The notes beneath the pieces are model-generated. The model did no database searches. It worked only from the letters and a program-made list of their open reading frames with translations, and was not told where the DNA came from. From the NCBI RefSeq assembly GCF_001897285.1, contig NZ_MKSM01000134.1:1-49872 (forward strand): a stretch of 49,872 nucleotides of DNA, read 5' to 3'. The stretch is from Nitrobacter sp. 62-23 (lineage in GTDB: Bacteria > Pseudomonadota > Alphaproteobacteria > Rhizobiales > Xanthobacteraceae). The translations under genes were made by a program, and so were the position numbers. Numbering within the stretch: position 1 is the stretch's first letter; every line of letters starts with the position of its first letter. Below are positions 9,120 to 18,865 of this stretch, one piece after another.

Positions 9120-9154
9120 CAATTCACCGCCGACGAAGCGCGGTTACTTGATGG

Positions 9155-9322
9155 TCACTTGATCTTGGCCTCGCGGAATTCGACGTGCTTGCGCGCCACC
9201 GGATCATACTTCTTCTTGACCATCTTGTCGGTCATGGTGCGCGAATTCTTCTTAGCGACGTAGTAGAAGCCGGTGTCGGCGCTGGAAACCAGCTTGACCT
9301 TGATGGTGACCGCCTTGGCCAT
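9155..9322 (-). CDS. rpmG: 50S ribosomal protein L33
   Basis: 55 codons plus TGA. The translation begins [19 protein letters not shown], continues [20 protein letters not shown], and ends [16 protein letters not shown]. This is the cysteine-free L33 of alphaproteobacteria, a small basic protein of the large ribosomal subunit. It lies downstream of the NUDIX gene after a 204-bp gap, which may hold its own promoter, and a strong terminator follows it. Confidence 0.95.
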   Translation of the reverse strand: MAKAVTIKVKLVSSADTGFYYVAKKNSRTMTDKMVKKKYDPVARKHVEFREAKIK

Positions 9323-9526
9323 GTGCAATCCTTCGATGTCAGGAATCTGGAAAGCCGGCCCAGCGTCAGGCCCGCGTTGGCCGGCAAACTAGCCGTGAAA
9401 CGCTCAAAGTCAAGGATTTCGAGGCTGTCGAGGGCTTGAAATCGGTGTTTGGTGCAAAATGGCCATTTTCTCGGCCGGCTGCCGCAAGGAGCGGTCGCGC
9501 GCCGCCGGCATTGCGGAAATGATGAT

Positions 9527-10252
9527 TCAAGCCGTGCCCGGCAAAATATCTCTTTGCATCCTGCCGCCGCAGAAATGGAAAAACGGCACGTCGGCATCAT
9601 GTCGCAGCGGACCGGCGGCAAGACGTCTTTCGAGTTCGCCGAGCACGCTCCGGGTGATGGAATGAAGCTCGGCGAGAGGTTTCGCATCCATCTCGACCCA
9701 GACAAGTTCGACCAGTTCGGCGTCGGCGTGGACCACGCCCTCGACGCGGTGGGCGATGGCGGATGCATCCGCGCTGAAGAAACGGGTATCGAAACGGCGC
9801 ACGCAACCGGGCGGGGTGATGGCGCGCGCGATCAGGTAAAGACTCGAGGGATCCGGCAGCAATCCGGCATCGCTGAACGGTTGCCACGCTCCGGTCAGTC
9901 TTGCGGGGGCGTCCGCGGTCTTGCGTCCCAGGCAAAGCCCGGTTTCCTCGCAAACCTCGCGGATCGCGGCGAGCGCCAGCGAGCGGGCGCGCGACGATTG
10001 AATTTTCGGACTGCCCTTGAGCAGGTTGGCTTCGAGCTCTTTCGGGATCGGCGCGGCGACGGGCACCCTGTTGTCGGTCTTTTCGACGCTGCCGCCGGGA
10101 AAGACGAACTTGCCCGGCATGAAGACCACATTGTCGTGGCGCTTGCCGAGCAGCACCCTCGGCGTGGCTGCGCTGCGGTCGATCAGGATCAGCGTGGCGG
10201 CGTCCTTCGGCCGGCGATAGGGGTGACGGCTCGTGGAGGCGGTCTCGCGCAT
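9527..10252 (-). CDS. NUDIX hydrolase
   Basis: About 241 residues from the chosen ATG (MRETASTSRHPYRRPKDAA). The Nudix box is split by an insertion: the glycine part is FVFPGGSVEKTDNR and the acidic helix is LALAAIREVCEETGLCLG (REVCEETG). Family members hydrolyse nucleoside diphosphates linked to another group; this longer type is annotated only generally. An in-frame upstream ATG at 10360 would overlap the DUF983 gene by 68 bp, so the start at 10252 is preferred. It is the fourth gene of the topA-rnr-DUF983-NUDIX run. Confidence 0.82.
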   Translation of the reverse strand: MRETASTSRHPYRRPKDAATLILIDRSAATPRVLLGKRHDNVVFMPGKFVFPGGSVEKTDNRVPVAAPIPKELEANLLKGSPKIQSSRARSLALAAIREVCEETGLCLGRKTADAPARLTGAWQPFSDAGLLPDPSSLYLIARAITPPGCVRRFDTRFFSADASAIAHRVEGVVHADAELVELVWVEMDAKPLAELHSITRSVLGELERRLAAGPLRHDADVPFFHFCGGRMQRDILPGTA

Positions 10253-10292
10253 GTCGGTACGGACGACTCGATGATCCGGCCGAACCGCCGGA

Positions 10293-10736
10293 TCAGACGT
10301 GGTCGTCGACGAAATTCTCGTCAAAACCATGCATGCGGAGAGCCCACTGGAGACCGACAACCCCGCCCTTGATCGGCTGAATCAGCCATAGCGCCAGGAG
10401 CAGCGTCATCGGCAGATAAATCGCCCACTGCAGCATGAGCGGCGGTGCGAACTCTTTCTCGATCATCAGGGCCAGCGGGACCACGATGTGGCCGACGACG
10501 ACGATGACGAGATAGGCCGGAAGGTCATCGGCGCGGTGCGGCGTAAAATCGAGTCCGCATTCGGAACACTTGTCAGCGGTTTTCAGGAAGGCGCGAAACA
10601 GCTTGCCTTCGCCGCATCTCGGGCAGCGGCAGAAAAGGCCGCGTCTCACCGCGGCCCAGGCGTTGCGTTTCCCGCCCATTGCGGATTCGCGGGTCCAGAC
10701 TTCGGTGGCCGCGGGATCGGGCCGAGGTGCCGTCAT
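10293..10736 (-). CDS. DUF983 membrane protein
   Basis: 147 residues. Two CxxC pairs (CRCPRCGEG and DKCSECGLDF) form a likely zinc ribbon, followed by two transmembrane helices (AYLVIVVVGHIVVPLALMI and the LQWAIYLPMTLLLALWLI region). This matches DUF983, whose role is unknown. The ATG overlaps the rnr stop by 4 bp, so translation is coupled to RNase R. A start at codon 20 (MGGKRNAW) is possible. Confidence 0.85.
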   Translation of the reverse strand: MTAPRPDPAATEVWTRESAMGGKRNAWAAVRRGLFCRCPRCGEGKLFRAFLKTADKCSECGLDFTPHRADDLPAYLVIVVVGHIVVPLALMIEKEFAPPLMLQWAIYLPMTLLLALWLIQPIKGGVVGLQWALRMHGFDENFVDDHV

Positions 10737-13087
10737 GATTTGCCCTTCTTCGGTTTGCCGGCCTTGCTCCTGCCCGGCTTGCGTGACGTCTTGCGCGATT
10801 TGCGGCCCGGATGGGCTTTCGAATGGACTTTGGGACGCCGCGCTCCCTGCGGTCCGCGCGTCCCCTTCCTGTTTCGTCCCTCGCGCGGGCGAGGGTCGCG
10901 TGACCCGGAATTCCCTCCCGATAGGAGTTCGAAACGGAGAGCGCCTGCCAAGGGTATCGCTTCTACCAGACGAACCTCCACCACGTCACCCAGCTTGTGC
11001 ATGGAACCGGTTCGTGAACCGACCAGCGCATGGCGGCTCTCGTCATAGCTGAAATATTCCGTGCCCAGGGTCCTGATCGGGATCAGCCCGTCGGCGCCGG
11101 TATCGGTCAGCTTCACGAACAGGCCGGCGCGGGTTACCCCCGAAATCCGGCCCTCGAAGATATTTCCGATACGGTCGGCGAGAAAATGCGCGATCAGGCG
11201 GTCGGAGGTCTCGCGTTCCGCCTTCATGGCGCGGCGTTCGGTGACGGAAATCTGCGCGGCGACCTCCGCCAGCGTCTCGGCGGTCTCGGTCGCAGGCAGG
11301 GCGCCGTCGCCAAGGCCGAGCGCCCGGATCAGGGCGCGGTGCACAATTAGGTCCGCGTATCGCCGGATCGGGGAGGTGAAATGCGCGTAGCGGCGCAGGT
11401 TGAGGCCGAAGTGGCCGTAGTTCTCGGCGGAATATTCGGCCTGCGCCTGCGAGCGAAGCACCACCTCGTTCACCAGCGATTCGGAGTCGTGGCCTTTGAC
11501 ATGATCGAGCACGCGGTTGAACAATTCGGGTCTCAGCGCGCCGCTTTTGGCAAACGATATGTCCAGCGTCCTCAGGAATTCGCGAAGGTTGTGAACCTTC
11601 TCCACCGTCGGCTCGTCATGGACGCGATAGATCAGCGGCAGGTCTTTCTTCTCCAGCGTCTCGGCGGCGGCGACGTTGGCGAGGATCATGAATTCCTCGA
11701 TCAGCCGGTGCGCGTCGAGCCGCTCCGGCACGATGACGCGCTCAACCGTGCCGTCCTGGTTCAGCAGGATCTTGCGCTCCGGCAGTTCGAGATCGAGGGG
11801 ATCGCGCTCGTCGCGCGCGCGTTTCACCAGCGCGTAGGCCGCATAAAGCGGCTTCAGGACCGGCGCGAGCAGGGGGCTTGTTAGGTCGTCGGGATTGCCG
11901 TCGATCGCGGCCTGCGCCTGCGCGTAGTTCAGCTTCGCGGCCGAGCGCATCAGGATGCGATGAAACGTATGCGAGCGCTTGCGGCCGTCGGGACCGATCA
12001 CCAGCCGCACGGCGAGCGCGCCTCGCGCCTGCCCCGGCACCAGCGAGCAGAGATCGTTGGAGATGCGCTCCGGCAGCATCGGCACCACGCGATCGGGGAA
12101 ATAGACCGAATTGCCGCGCTTCAGCGCGTCATGATCCAGCGCCGATTCAGGCCGTACGTAATAGGCGACGTCGGCGATGGCGACAGTGACGACAGCGCCG
12201 CCCTCGTTGTTCGGATCGTCGTCGGGCGCGGCGTGAACCGCATCGTCGTGATCCTTGGCGTCGGGCGGATCGATGGTCACGAGCGGCAGCGCGCGCCAGT
12301 CCTCGCGGCCCCGAAGGGCCGCGGGCTTCGCCGCCTCCGCTTCGCGCAAGGCGGCCGGCGCAAAGACTTGCGGAATGTCATGGGCGTGGATCGCGATCAG
12401 GCTGATGGCCTTTTCGGTCGCGAGCGAACCGAGCCGCTCCTTCACCCTGCCTGACGCAAGACCGAAACCGCGGGTGCGCACAAGCTCGGCGCTGACCAGA
12501 TCGCCGTCCTCCGCGCCGGCGCTGTCGGCCTTCGCGATGTTCAATTCACGGCCGGCCTGCTTCTTGTCGACCGGCACGAGGCGACCGCCGCCCTGCGGCA
12601 GGACGCGGTAGATGCCGAGGATGCGCGAGCGGGTGTGATCGATCACCTTGATGACGCGGGCGCGATAAGGCGCGGAGTCGTCGGGCTCCGTCGCCTCGAT
12701 GCGAAGCAGCGCGCGGTCGCCGATGCCGGCAGTGGTGCCGGGCTTCGCGCGCCGCGGGACGTGAATGCGGATTTTCGGCGGAGTGCCTGCTTCCTCGTCC
12801 CACTCGGTCGGCGTCGCGAGCAGTTCGCCGTCGCTGTCGCGGCCGGTGATGTCGGCCATCAGCGTCGGCGGCAGCGTTTCCTCCGCCTGACGCATCTTGC
12901 GGCCTCGCTTGACGATCGTGCCGTCATTCGCGAGATCGCGCAGGATTTTCTTGAGTTCGACGCGATCGGCGTTTTTCAAGTTGAACGCGCGGGCGATCTC
13001 GCGCGTGCCGGCTTGTCCGGGATGCGTGCGAATGAAGGCGACGATGGTCTCGCGATCCGGGAAACGCCTGTCGCGCGGTTTGTCCAC
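10733..13087 (-). CDS. rnr: Ribonuclease R
   Basis: 784 residues, the usual RNase R length. It has an N-terminal winged-helix segment (FPDRETIVAFIRTHPGQAGT), cold-shock-like domains, and the catalytic RNB domain with the aspartate cluster TIDPPDAKDHDDAVHA. The RNB end is YAHFTSPIRRYADLIVHRAL, followed by an S1 domain (IFEGRISGVTRAGLFVKLTD). The tail from about residue 725 is very Lys/Arg/Gly-rich, typical of RNase R. It is a processive 3'-5' exonuclease that degrades structured RNA. It begins 1 bp after the topA stop and overlaps DUF983. Confidence 0.95.
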   Translation of the reverse strand: MDKPRDRRFPDRETIVAFIRTHPGQAGTREIARAFNLKNADRVELKKILRDLANDGTIVKRGRKMRQAEETLPPTLMADITGRDSDGELLATPTEWDEEAGTPPKIRIHVPRRAKPGTTAGIGDRALLRIEATEPDDSAPYRARVIKVIDHTRSRILGIYRVLPQGGGRLVPVDKKQAGRELNIAKADSAGAEDGDLVSAELVRTRGFGLASGRVKERLGSLATEKAISLIAIHAHDIPQVFAPAALREAEAAKPAALRGREDWRALPLVTIDPPDAKDHDDAVHAAPDDDPNNEGGAVVTVAIADVAYYVRPESALDHDALKRGNSVYFPDRVVPMLPERISNDLCSLVPGQARGALAVRLVIGPDGRKRSHTFHRILMRSAAKLNYAQAQAAIDGNPDDLTSPLLAPVLKPLYAAYALVKRARDERDPLDLELPERKILLNQDGTVERVIVPERLDAHRLIEEFMILANVAAAETLEKKDLPLIYRVHDEPTVEKVHNLREFLRTLDISFAKSGALRPELFNRVLDHVKGHDSESLVNEVVLRSQAQAEYSAENYGHFGLNLRRYAHFTSPIRRYADLIVHRALIRALGLGDGALPATETAETLAEVAAQISVTERRAMKAERETSDRLIAHFLADRIGNIFEGRISGVTRAGLFVKLTDTGADGLIPIRTLGTEYFSYDESRHALVGSRTGSMHKLGDVVEVRLVEAIPLAGALRFELLSGGNSGSRDPRPREGRNRKGTRGPQGARRPKVHSKAHPGRKSRKTSRKPGRSKAGKPKKGKS

Positions 13088-13088
13088 G

Positions 13089-15833
13089 TTAGCCGTTGCC
13101 GGCGCTCTTCTTGGCAGGCGGCTTCGCGGTCGTGGCGGGTGGTTTGGCCGCCGCGACAGGGCCTCGCGCCTTGCTCACCGCGTCGGACTTCGGCTTGGCG
13201 GAGGCCGGTTTCGCGGCCGCCTTCTTGGCTGGCTTTTTGGCCGGCTTCCTCGCCGCGGCATCCCCATCAGCAGCCTTTTCAGTTTTGGCGGGCTTGGCCT
13301 TCTTCGCCGCGCGTTTGGTCTTGCCGCCGCCCTTGGCTGCGCGTTCGTCGATCAGCGCGATGGCTTCGGGGAGGGTGATGGTATCCGGCGTCTTGTCGCT
13401 CGGAAGGGTGGCGTTGACGCCGCCCGCGGTCACATAGGCGCCGTATCGCCCGCTCTTGACCGCCACCGCGCCGAGCGTCGGGTGGTCTCCGAGCGGCTTG
13501 CCGGGATCGGCGCCAAAGCGCCGGCTCGGCCCTTTCGCGATTTTTTCCGCGATCAGCGTCACCGCGCGGTTGAGACCGATGTCGAACACCTCGTCGCCGG
13601 CTTCAAGACTCGCGTAGGTTTTCTCGTGCCGGACGAACGGACCGAAGCGGCCGATGCCTGCGGTAATCGGCTCGCCGGTCTCCGGATGCTTGCCGATCTC
13701 GCGCGGCAACGAAAGGAGCTTCACCGCGAGGTCCAGTTCCATGTCGGCGGGCGAGGTGTTTTTCGGAATGCCCGCGCGTTTCGGCTTTTCGCCCTCGGCA
13801 TAATCGCTGGGCTCGCCGAGCTGGATGTAGGGGCCGAAGCGGCCGGACTTCACCGCCACGTCGAGACCGCTCTGCGGATCCTTGCCGAGAACGCGGTCGC
13901 CGCCCGCATCGCCGTCGGCGGCCAGCGGCCGGGTATAGCGGCACTCCGGGTAGTTGGAGCAGCCGACGAATGCGCCGAATTTTCCGGCCTTGAGGTTCAG
14001 CTTACCGGTGCCGCAGGTCGGGCACTGGCGCGGGTCGCCGCCGTCCTCGCGCGGCGCATAGATGTGCGGCCCGAGCATGTTGTCGAGCACGTCGAGCACT
14101 TCGGAAACGCGCACGTCCTTGATGTCATTGACCACGCCGATGAAGTCGTCCCAGAAATCCTTCAGGACCTGCTGCCACGACACCTCGTTGTTCGAGATGC
14201 GATCGAGCTGCTCCTCGAGGTTGGCGGTGAAGTCGTATTCGACATAGCGCGCGAAGAAGTTTTCCAGGAACGCGACGACGACGCGGCCCTTGTCTTCGCC
14301 GTAGAGCCGCTTCTTCTCGAGCTTGACGTAACCGCGATCCTTGAGCACCTGCAGGATCGAGGCGTAGGTCGAGGGCCGGCCGATGCCGAGTTCCTCCATG
14401 CGCTTGACCAGCGAGGCTTCCGAGAAGCGCGGCGGCGGCTCGGTGAAATGCTGGGTGACGCTGAGGTTCTCGCGCTTGAGTGATTCGCCTTCGCTCATGG
14501 CGGGAAGGCGGCGGCTGTCGTCGTCTTCCTCATCGTCGCGGCCTTCCTGATAGAGCGCCAGGAAGCCGTCGAACTTGATGACCTGGCCGCTGGCGCGCAG
14601 CTCCAGCATGCGCGATCCAGCCTTGGCCGCGATGTCGACGGTCGTACGCTCCAGTTCGGCCGATTCCATCTGGCTGGCGATGGTGCGGGTCCAGATCAGC
14701 TCATAGAGCCTTGCCTGATCGGAATCGAGACGCCGCTTCATGTCCGCGGGGCGACGCGACAGGTCGGTCGGGCGGATCGCCTCATGGGCCTCCTGCGCGT
14801 TCTTGGCCTTGGTCTGGTACTGGCGCGGCGCGTCCGGCACGTAGGCATTGCCGTAATCCTCGCCGATTACCTTGCGCGCCTGCGTGATCGCCGACGGATC
14901 GATCTGCACGCCGTCGGTTCGCATGTAAGTAATGAGGCCGGTGGTCTCGCCGCCGATGTCGATGCCTTCATAGAGCCGTTGCGCGATCGGCATCGTGTGC
15001 GCGGGCGCGAAGCCGAGCTTGCGGCTCGCCTCCTGCTGCAGCGTCGAGGTGGTGAACGGCGCATGCGGATTGCGGCGCGCCGGCTTGGCCTCGACGGTCG
15101 AGACGGTGAAGCGGGCGGCCTCGATCGCCTTCCTGAAGTCCTCGGCCTCAGTGCCGCTGCCGATGTCGAGCCGCTGGATTTTCCTGCCGTCGGCGCCGAC
15201 GAGGCGCGCCTCGAAGGTTTCGCCGCGCGGCGTCGCCAGCGTCGCGATCAGCGACCAGTATTCGCGGGGCACGAATTTCTCGATCTCGAGTTCGCGGTCG
15301 CAGACCAGCCGCAGGGCGACCGACTGCACCCGGCCGGCCGAGCGCGCGCCGGGCAGTTTGCGCCATAGCACCGGGGAGAGGGTGAAGCCGACCAGATAGT
15401 CGAGCGCGCGGCGCGCCATGTAGGCGTCGACCAGCGCGCCGTCGATCTGGCGCGGGTTTTTCATCGCGTCGGTGACCGCCTGCTTGGTGATGGCGTTGAA
15501 GACGACGCGCTCGATCTTCTGGTCCTTGAGCGCGCGCTTCTGTTTCATCACCTCCAGCACATGCCAGGAGATCGCCTCGCCCTCGCGATCAGGGTCGGTG
15601 GCGAGGATGAGCTTGTCGGCGCCCTTGAGCGATTTGGCGATGTCGTTGAGTCGGCTGACGGCCTTCGGATCGACCTCCCAGATCATCTGGAAATTGGCGT
15701 CCGGATCGACTGATCCGTTCTTGGCAGGGAGGTCGCGAACGTGGCCGAACGAGGCCAATACCTCATATGACGCGCCGAGATACTTGTTGATCGTCTTGGC
15801 CTTGGCGGGCGACTCGACAATGACGATATTCAT
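13089..15833 (-). CDS. topA: DNA topoisomerase I
   Basis: 914-residue type IA topoisomerase. The Toprim motif is MNIVIVESPAKAKTI at the N terminus with the acidic triad in TDPDREGEAISWH, and the nucleophilic tyrosine sits in TGLITYMRTDG. A zinc finger (CPTCGTGKLNLKAGKFGAF followed by CSNYPEC) and topo C-terminal repeats (GRFGPYIQLGE, GRFGPFVRHEKT, GRYGAYVTAGG) come next. The last ~85 residues are a Lys/Ala/Pro-rich histone H1-like tail. It relaxes negative supercoils. First gene of the leftward topA-rnr-DUF983-NUDIX operon. Confidence 0.95.
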   Translation of the reverse strand: MNIVIVESPAKAKTINKYLGASYEVLASFGHVRDLPAKNGSVDPDANFQMIWEVDPKAVSRLNDIAKSLKGADKLILATDPDREGEAISWHVLEVMKQKRALKDQKIERVVFNAITKQAVTDAMKNPRQIDGALVDAYMARRALDYLVGFTLSPVLWRKLPGARSAGRVQSVALRLVCDRELEIEKFVPREYWSLIATLATPRGETFEARLVGADGRKIQRLDIGSGTEAEDFRKAIEAARFTVSTVEAKPARRNPHAPFTTSTLQQEASRKLGFAPAHTMPIAQRLYEGIDIGGETTGLITYMRTDGVQIDPSAITQARKVIGEDYGNAYVPDAPRQYQTKAKNAQEAHEAIRPTDLSRRPADMKRRLDSDQARLYELIWTRTIASQMESAELERTTVDIAAKAGSRMLELRASGQVIKFDGFLALYQEGRDDEEDDDSRRLPAMSEGESLKRENLSVTQHFTEPPPRFSEASLVKRMEELGIGRPSTYASILQVLKDRGYVKLEKKRLYGEDKGRVVVAFLENFFARYVEYDFTANLEEQLDRISNNEVSWQQVLKDFWDDFIGVVNDIKDVRVSEVLDVLDNMLGPHIYAPREDGGDPRQCPTCGTGKLNLKAGKFGAFVGCSNYPECRYTRPLAADGDAGGDRVLGKDPQSGLDVAVKSGRFGPYIQLGEPSDYAEGEKPKRAGIPKNTSPADMELDLAVKLLSLPREIGKHPETGEPITAGIGRFGPFVRHEKTYASLEAGDEVFDIGLNRAVTLIAEKIAKGPSRRFGADPGKPLGDHPTLGAVAVKSGRYGAYVTAGGVNATLPSDKTPDTITLPEAIALIDERAAKGGGKTKRAAKKAKPAKTEKAADGDAAARKPAKKPAKKAAAKPASAKPKSDAVSKARGPVAAAKPPATTAKPPAKKSAGNG

Positions 15834-16088
15834 GTTATTCCAATAGTTTACGTAAAAGCCCGAAGCTGGTTCCCGCAGGAACGCCCCGGCTGTTTCGGGG
15901 CGAACATGGGTGCAGCGCGCCCTTAAGTCAAATAGACTTGTGTGAGAGGCGGGGATTCCATGACCTCATAATGATTGTATTTATCGTGTTGCATAACCTA
16001 TAGTTGTGCACTCATGAAGGGTAGTGTAGCAAAACACAGCTTTCACTCTGGCATGATGGGGCTGGTCATGATGAGAGGAGCGGCCGGG

Positions 16089-16322
16089 ATGAGAGGGAGA
16101 CCGGACCGGAACGTGGAGTCTCGTGGTCCCGATACCGGCGCGGACGAACCCGCTGGCGACGGCGGGCCGGATGAGGCAGTGCGCTACCTGGCGACAGCGG
16201 TCGCCGATCTCGGATTGATTGCCCGGCGCCACGGCCTGGAAACTCTCGGCTACCTGCTCGACATGGCGCAGCTGGAAGCCGAAGAAATCGTCCGGCTCCG
16301 CGCTACGCGCGACCGGCACTGA
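16089..16322 (+). CDS. Conserved small hypothetical protein
   Basis: 77 residues: an acidic, Gly/Asp-rich N-terminal part, then a predicted helical C-terminal part, DEAVRYLATAVADLGLIARR followed by ETLGYLLDMAQLEAEE. Resembles short helical proteins of Bradyrhizobium relatives with no known function. The ATG at 16089 is preferred over several upstream candidates (16014, 16053) because GAGGAG lies about 8 bp before it. It stands alone, opposite in direction to topA. Confidence 0.6.
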   Translation: MRGRPDRNVESRGPDTGADEPAGDGGPDEAVRYLATAVADLGLIARRHGLETLGYLLDMAQLEAEEIVRLRATRDRH

Positions 16323-16418
16323 TGGACGAACCAGGCTCAGCAGGCCGCTTGATGAAGGGCTTTCACAACTTTGCAGGGCCTGCTTCTGATCCCGTCGGAG
16401 GCGGAAAGCTGGTTACAA

Positions 16419-16458
16419 CGCTTCAAGCGAACCTGTATCCACTTCGCTCGAAAACGCT
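16419..16458 (+). repeat. Dispersed repeat copy 3
   Basis: AAGCGAACCTGTATCCACTT followed by CGCTCGAAAACGCT. The right half is identical to the 25781-25829 copy and the left end is degraded. It lies just past the stop of the first polysaccharide deacetylase. Confidence 0.65.
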
Positions 16459-16464
16459 CCAGCT

Positions 16465-17760
16465 CTAATGAAAACCGGGTCGCAGCACCAGCGGGCTTCC
16501 GGGAATGGTGCGTTTCGCCGCGCTCGCATCGACGGAAATCGATTGTACGTTATCATCGACCTCGTTGGTGTGGCGACTTGCCCTGACGATTGGCTTGGCG
16601 TGGCGCTGCAGGGGAACGACGACCTTGAGCGGCACGGCGGATTTTTCCTGGACCGCGAATACAGTCGGTGCCGGCACGGGAAACGTGTCGGCGCTGTTGC
16701 CGATCGCCACCGCGGATTGGCGCGGCCAGGGTGATTCGTCCGGCAGCGGTACGGCGCCATGCACGAAACGGCGCGAACCGCTGAACGCCTCCGGCAACAG
16801 AAGCAGCTTGCCGTCGCGCAAGCCGGAATCCGATACCGCCGGAGCGGGGAAGGTTTTGGTGTTTGCAAATCTGAAACGCGGCACTTTGGGCCAACGCGCC
16901 GAAGCGACCGCGCCAGACGCCGGATGCACCTGCCAGTCCCGCGGCGATGTCGGGGTCGCTGGCCGATCGGGCGTGGCCGCCACCACATGGACGATGCGAT
17001 AGCCGCGCTCCTTCAGCGTGCGGAGAATCCTTGGCAGCGCGGCGACCGTCCTTGCCTGGATGTCGTGCAGCAGCAGGATGCCTTTGCCCTTGGCCTCGAT
17101 CCGGCTGATCGCGAGCTGGTAGACACGATCGGCCGAGATGTGACGCCAGTCGTCCGCCGGGAAATCGGCGCTCCAGACCTGAATGCCTTTCGACGCGAGG
17201 TAATCCTCGACCTCTTTCGCCCGCAGCAGACCGGGAATGCGCATGAAGGGCGCCACAGCCGCAGGATCGCCCAATGCCGCCGTCGCGGAAGCGATGCCGT
17301 CGTCGATTTCCTTTCGCGCCCGTTCGATCGGCATCCGGTTCATGCTGAGCGGATGGGTTTGCGAATGGGTGCCGATGGAATGACCCGCCGCCAGCACGCG
17401 GCGCAGGTCTTGCGGATAGGCGTGCGCCATGCTGCCGATGGTAAAGAAGGTCGCCTTCACGCATTCCCGCGCGAGGATATCGAGCACCTGGAGGCTGTGC
17501 GGCGGCAGGGGACCGTCGTCGAAGGTCAACACCACCTCGTGATCCCTAAGGGGCAATGTTTCCGGGTATTGCATGCCGCCGATACGGGGGTGTTCGCGCG
17601 GGTCCACGACCAGCGTCCGCGAGGTTCCGAGCGCATCCGGATTGCCGGGGCAATCGCCGGCCAAGACGGGAGATGCCGTCAGTTCCAGGACGGCGGCGAA
17701 CAGGCCGACGCAAAGAATCCGTTGTGGCCTCAGCCAGGCTCCATTGAATATCTTTGCCAT
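16465..17760 (-). CDS. Secreted polysaccharide deacetylase, long form
   Basis: 431 residues with a signal peptide (ILCVGLFAAVLELTASPVLA). The NodB-homology domain covers about residues 70-280: the metal/catalytic motif is LTFDDGP (Asp81-Asp82), the zinc histidines are His132 and His136 (GTHSQTHP), and LLLHDIQARTVAALP gives the last motif. It should remove N- or O-acetyl groups from a cell-surface polysaccharide such as peptidoglycan. Residues ~281-431 are a low-complexity Pro/Ala/Arg/Val tail absent from the neighbour. It is paralogous to the gene at 17935-18762 (GDCP...LGTSR...VVLTFDDGP shared), so the pair looks like a tandem duplication. Confidence 0.88.
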   Translation of the reverse strand: MAKIFNGAWLRPQRILCVGLFAAVLELTASPVLAGDCPGNPDALGTSRTLVVDPREHPRIGGMQYPETLPLRDHEVVLTFDDGPLPPHSLQVLDILARECVKATFFTIGSMAHAYPQDLRRVLAAGHSIGTHSQTHPLSMNRMPIERARKEIDDGIASATAALGDPAAVAPFMRIPGLLRAKEVEDYLASKGIQVWSADFPADDWRHISADRVYQLAISRIEAKGKGILLLHDIQARTVAALPRILRTLKERGYRIVHVVAATPDRPATPTSPRDWQVHPASGAVASARWPKVPRFRFANTKTFPAPAVSDSGLRDGKLLLLPEAFSGSRRFVHGAVPLPDESPWPRQSAVAIGNSADTFPVPAPTVFAVQEKSAVPLKVVVPLQRHAKPIVRASRHTNEVDDNVQSISVDASAAKRTIPGSPLVLRPGFH

Positions 17761-17934
17761 TCGAAAACACCTTCGCGCCGCCAGTTTCGGTCCGAAACTA
17801 CTCGCCGGGCTATGAATGCCGCCTTAACTTGTCGGCTGGAGCGGCAGGAGAAAAAACGTCTAGCGGTTTCCCGCCCGCCCGCTCCGGACCATCGAAATCG
17901 ATCATTCACGATTTTTGATCGATTTGGTCCAAAA

Positions 17935-18762
17935 TCATCGTGATCTGGCGGAATGGTTCGGGCTGCCATCGGCGTTCGCATGCTTGTCGGCGCTTTTTGG
18001 CTTGGGGACGACATGCACCACACGGTAGCCGTTGACCCGCATGTATTTGAGAAAATCGGGCAGCATGGCAGCGGTTTGCGCGCGAATGTCGTGAAACAGG
18101 ATGATGCCCTTCCGCGCGGCCTTGAGCCGTCCGGTGACCAGTTTCAATTCATCCTGCGGGGTCATCGGCAGCCAGTCGCTGGCCCAGAAATCGGCTCCGA
18201 ACACGACGATTCCCCTCGCTTGAAGCATTGCGAGAAGTTCAGGCGTGGACTCGAAGTATGGAAAGCGAAAAAACGGCGTGCCCGGGATAGTGGTCGCCTT
18301 CCCGTTGAGGGCGGCCTCGTCCGCCGCGATGCCGCGATCGATATTGTCCTTGGCGGCTTCAAAGCTCAGCGCGTTGAGGTGCGGGTGCGACCAGGAGTGG
18401 TGCCCCAGCGTATGGCCGAGCGCCGCGGCTTTTCTGACCATGCCCGGCAACGCCTGCGAATTCCTGCCGACCTGGAAAAACGTCGCAAGCACGCATTCGC
18501 GCGCGAGCGCGGCCAGAATGCGCGGCGTTGGCGCCGCTGGACCATCATCGAAAGTGAGGACCACTTCCTTGTCGTCGAGCGGGAGCGTCTGGGGAAAGCT
18601 CTTGAGGCCGACACGCGGATACCTGGCGGCATCGACCTCAAGGATGCGCGATGTACCGAGCGTTCCGGGGCGCGGGCAGTCGCCGGCCCATGCCGGGACG
18701 GTCCATGCAACAAGAACGAGAAGCGCGACCTTCAACTTGCCCATCATGCGACGGCTCATCAC
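17935..18762 (-). CDS. Secreted polysaccharide deacetylase, short form
   Basis: 275 residues with a signal peptide (VALLVLVAWTVPAWA). The NodB domain has LTFDDGP (Asp72-Asp73), GHHSWSHPH (zinc His122 and His126), RFPYFESTPELL and the closing motif IILFHDIRAQTAAMLPDFL. The mature N terminus GDCPRPGTLGTSRILEVD closely matches its downstream paralog. The length is that of a bare deacetylase domain. Upstream gene of the pair; 174 bp separate them, so each may have its own promoter. Confidence 0.88.
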   Translation of the reverse strand: MMSRRMMGKLKVALLVLVAWTVPAWAGDCPRPGTLGTSRILEVDAARYPRVGLKSFPQTLPLDDKEVVLTFDDGPAAPTPRILAALARECVLATFFQVGRNSQALPGMVRKAAALGHTLGHHSWSHPHLNALSFEAAKDNIDRGIAADEAALNGKATTIPGTPFFRFPYFESTPELLAMLQARGIVVFGADFWASDWLPMTPQDELKLVTGRLKAARKGIILFHDIRAQTAAMLPDFLKYMRVNGYRVVHVVPKPKSADKHANADGSPNHSARSR

Positions 18763-18865
18763 GTGTGTATCCGTGTCGAGTATAGCTTATTCGCAGCCAC
18801 ACGCTCCAACTGTTCACCGGGCCTTAACGCGCATCATCGACCATCGTCCGAATCGTGGGGTGGTC

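Noticed and set aside
12897-14483. 528-codon open frame antisense to the topA 3' end and the rnr 5' end
   Set aside because: Runs through two clear genes on the other strand and has no family resemblance; GC-bias artefact.
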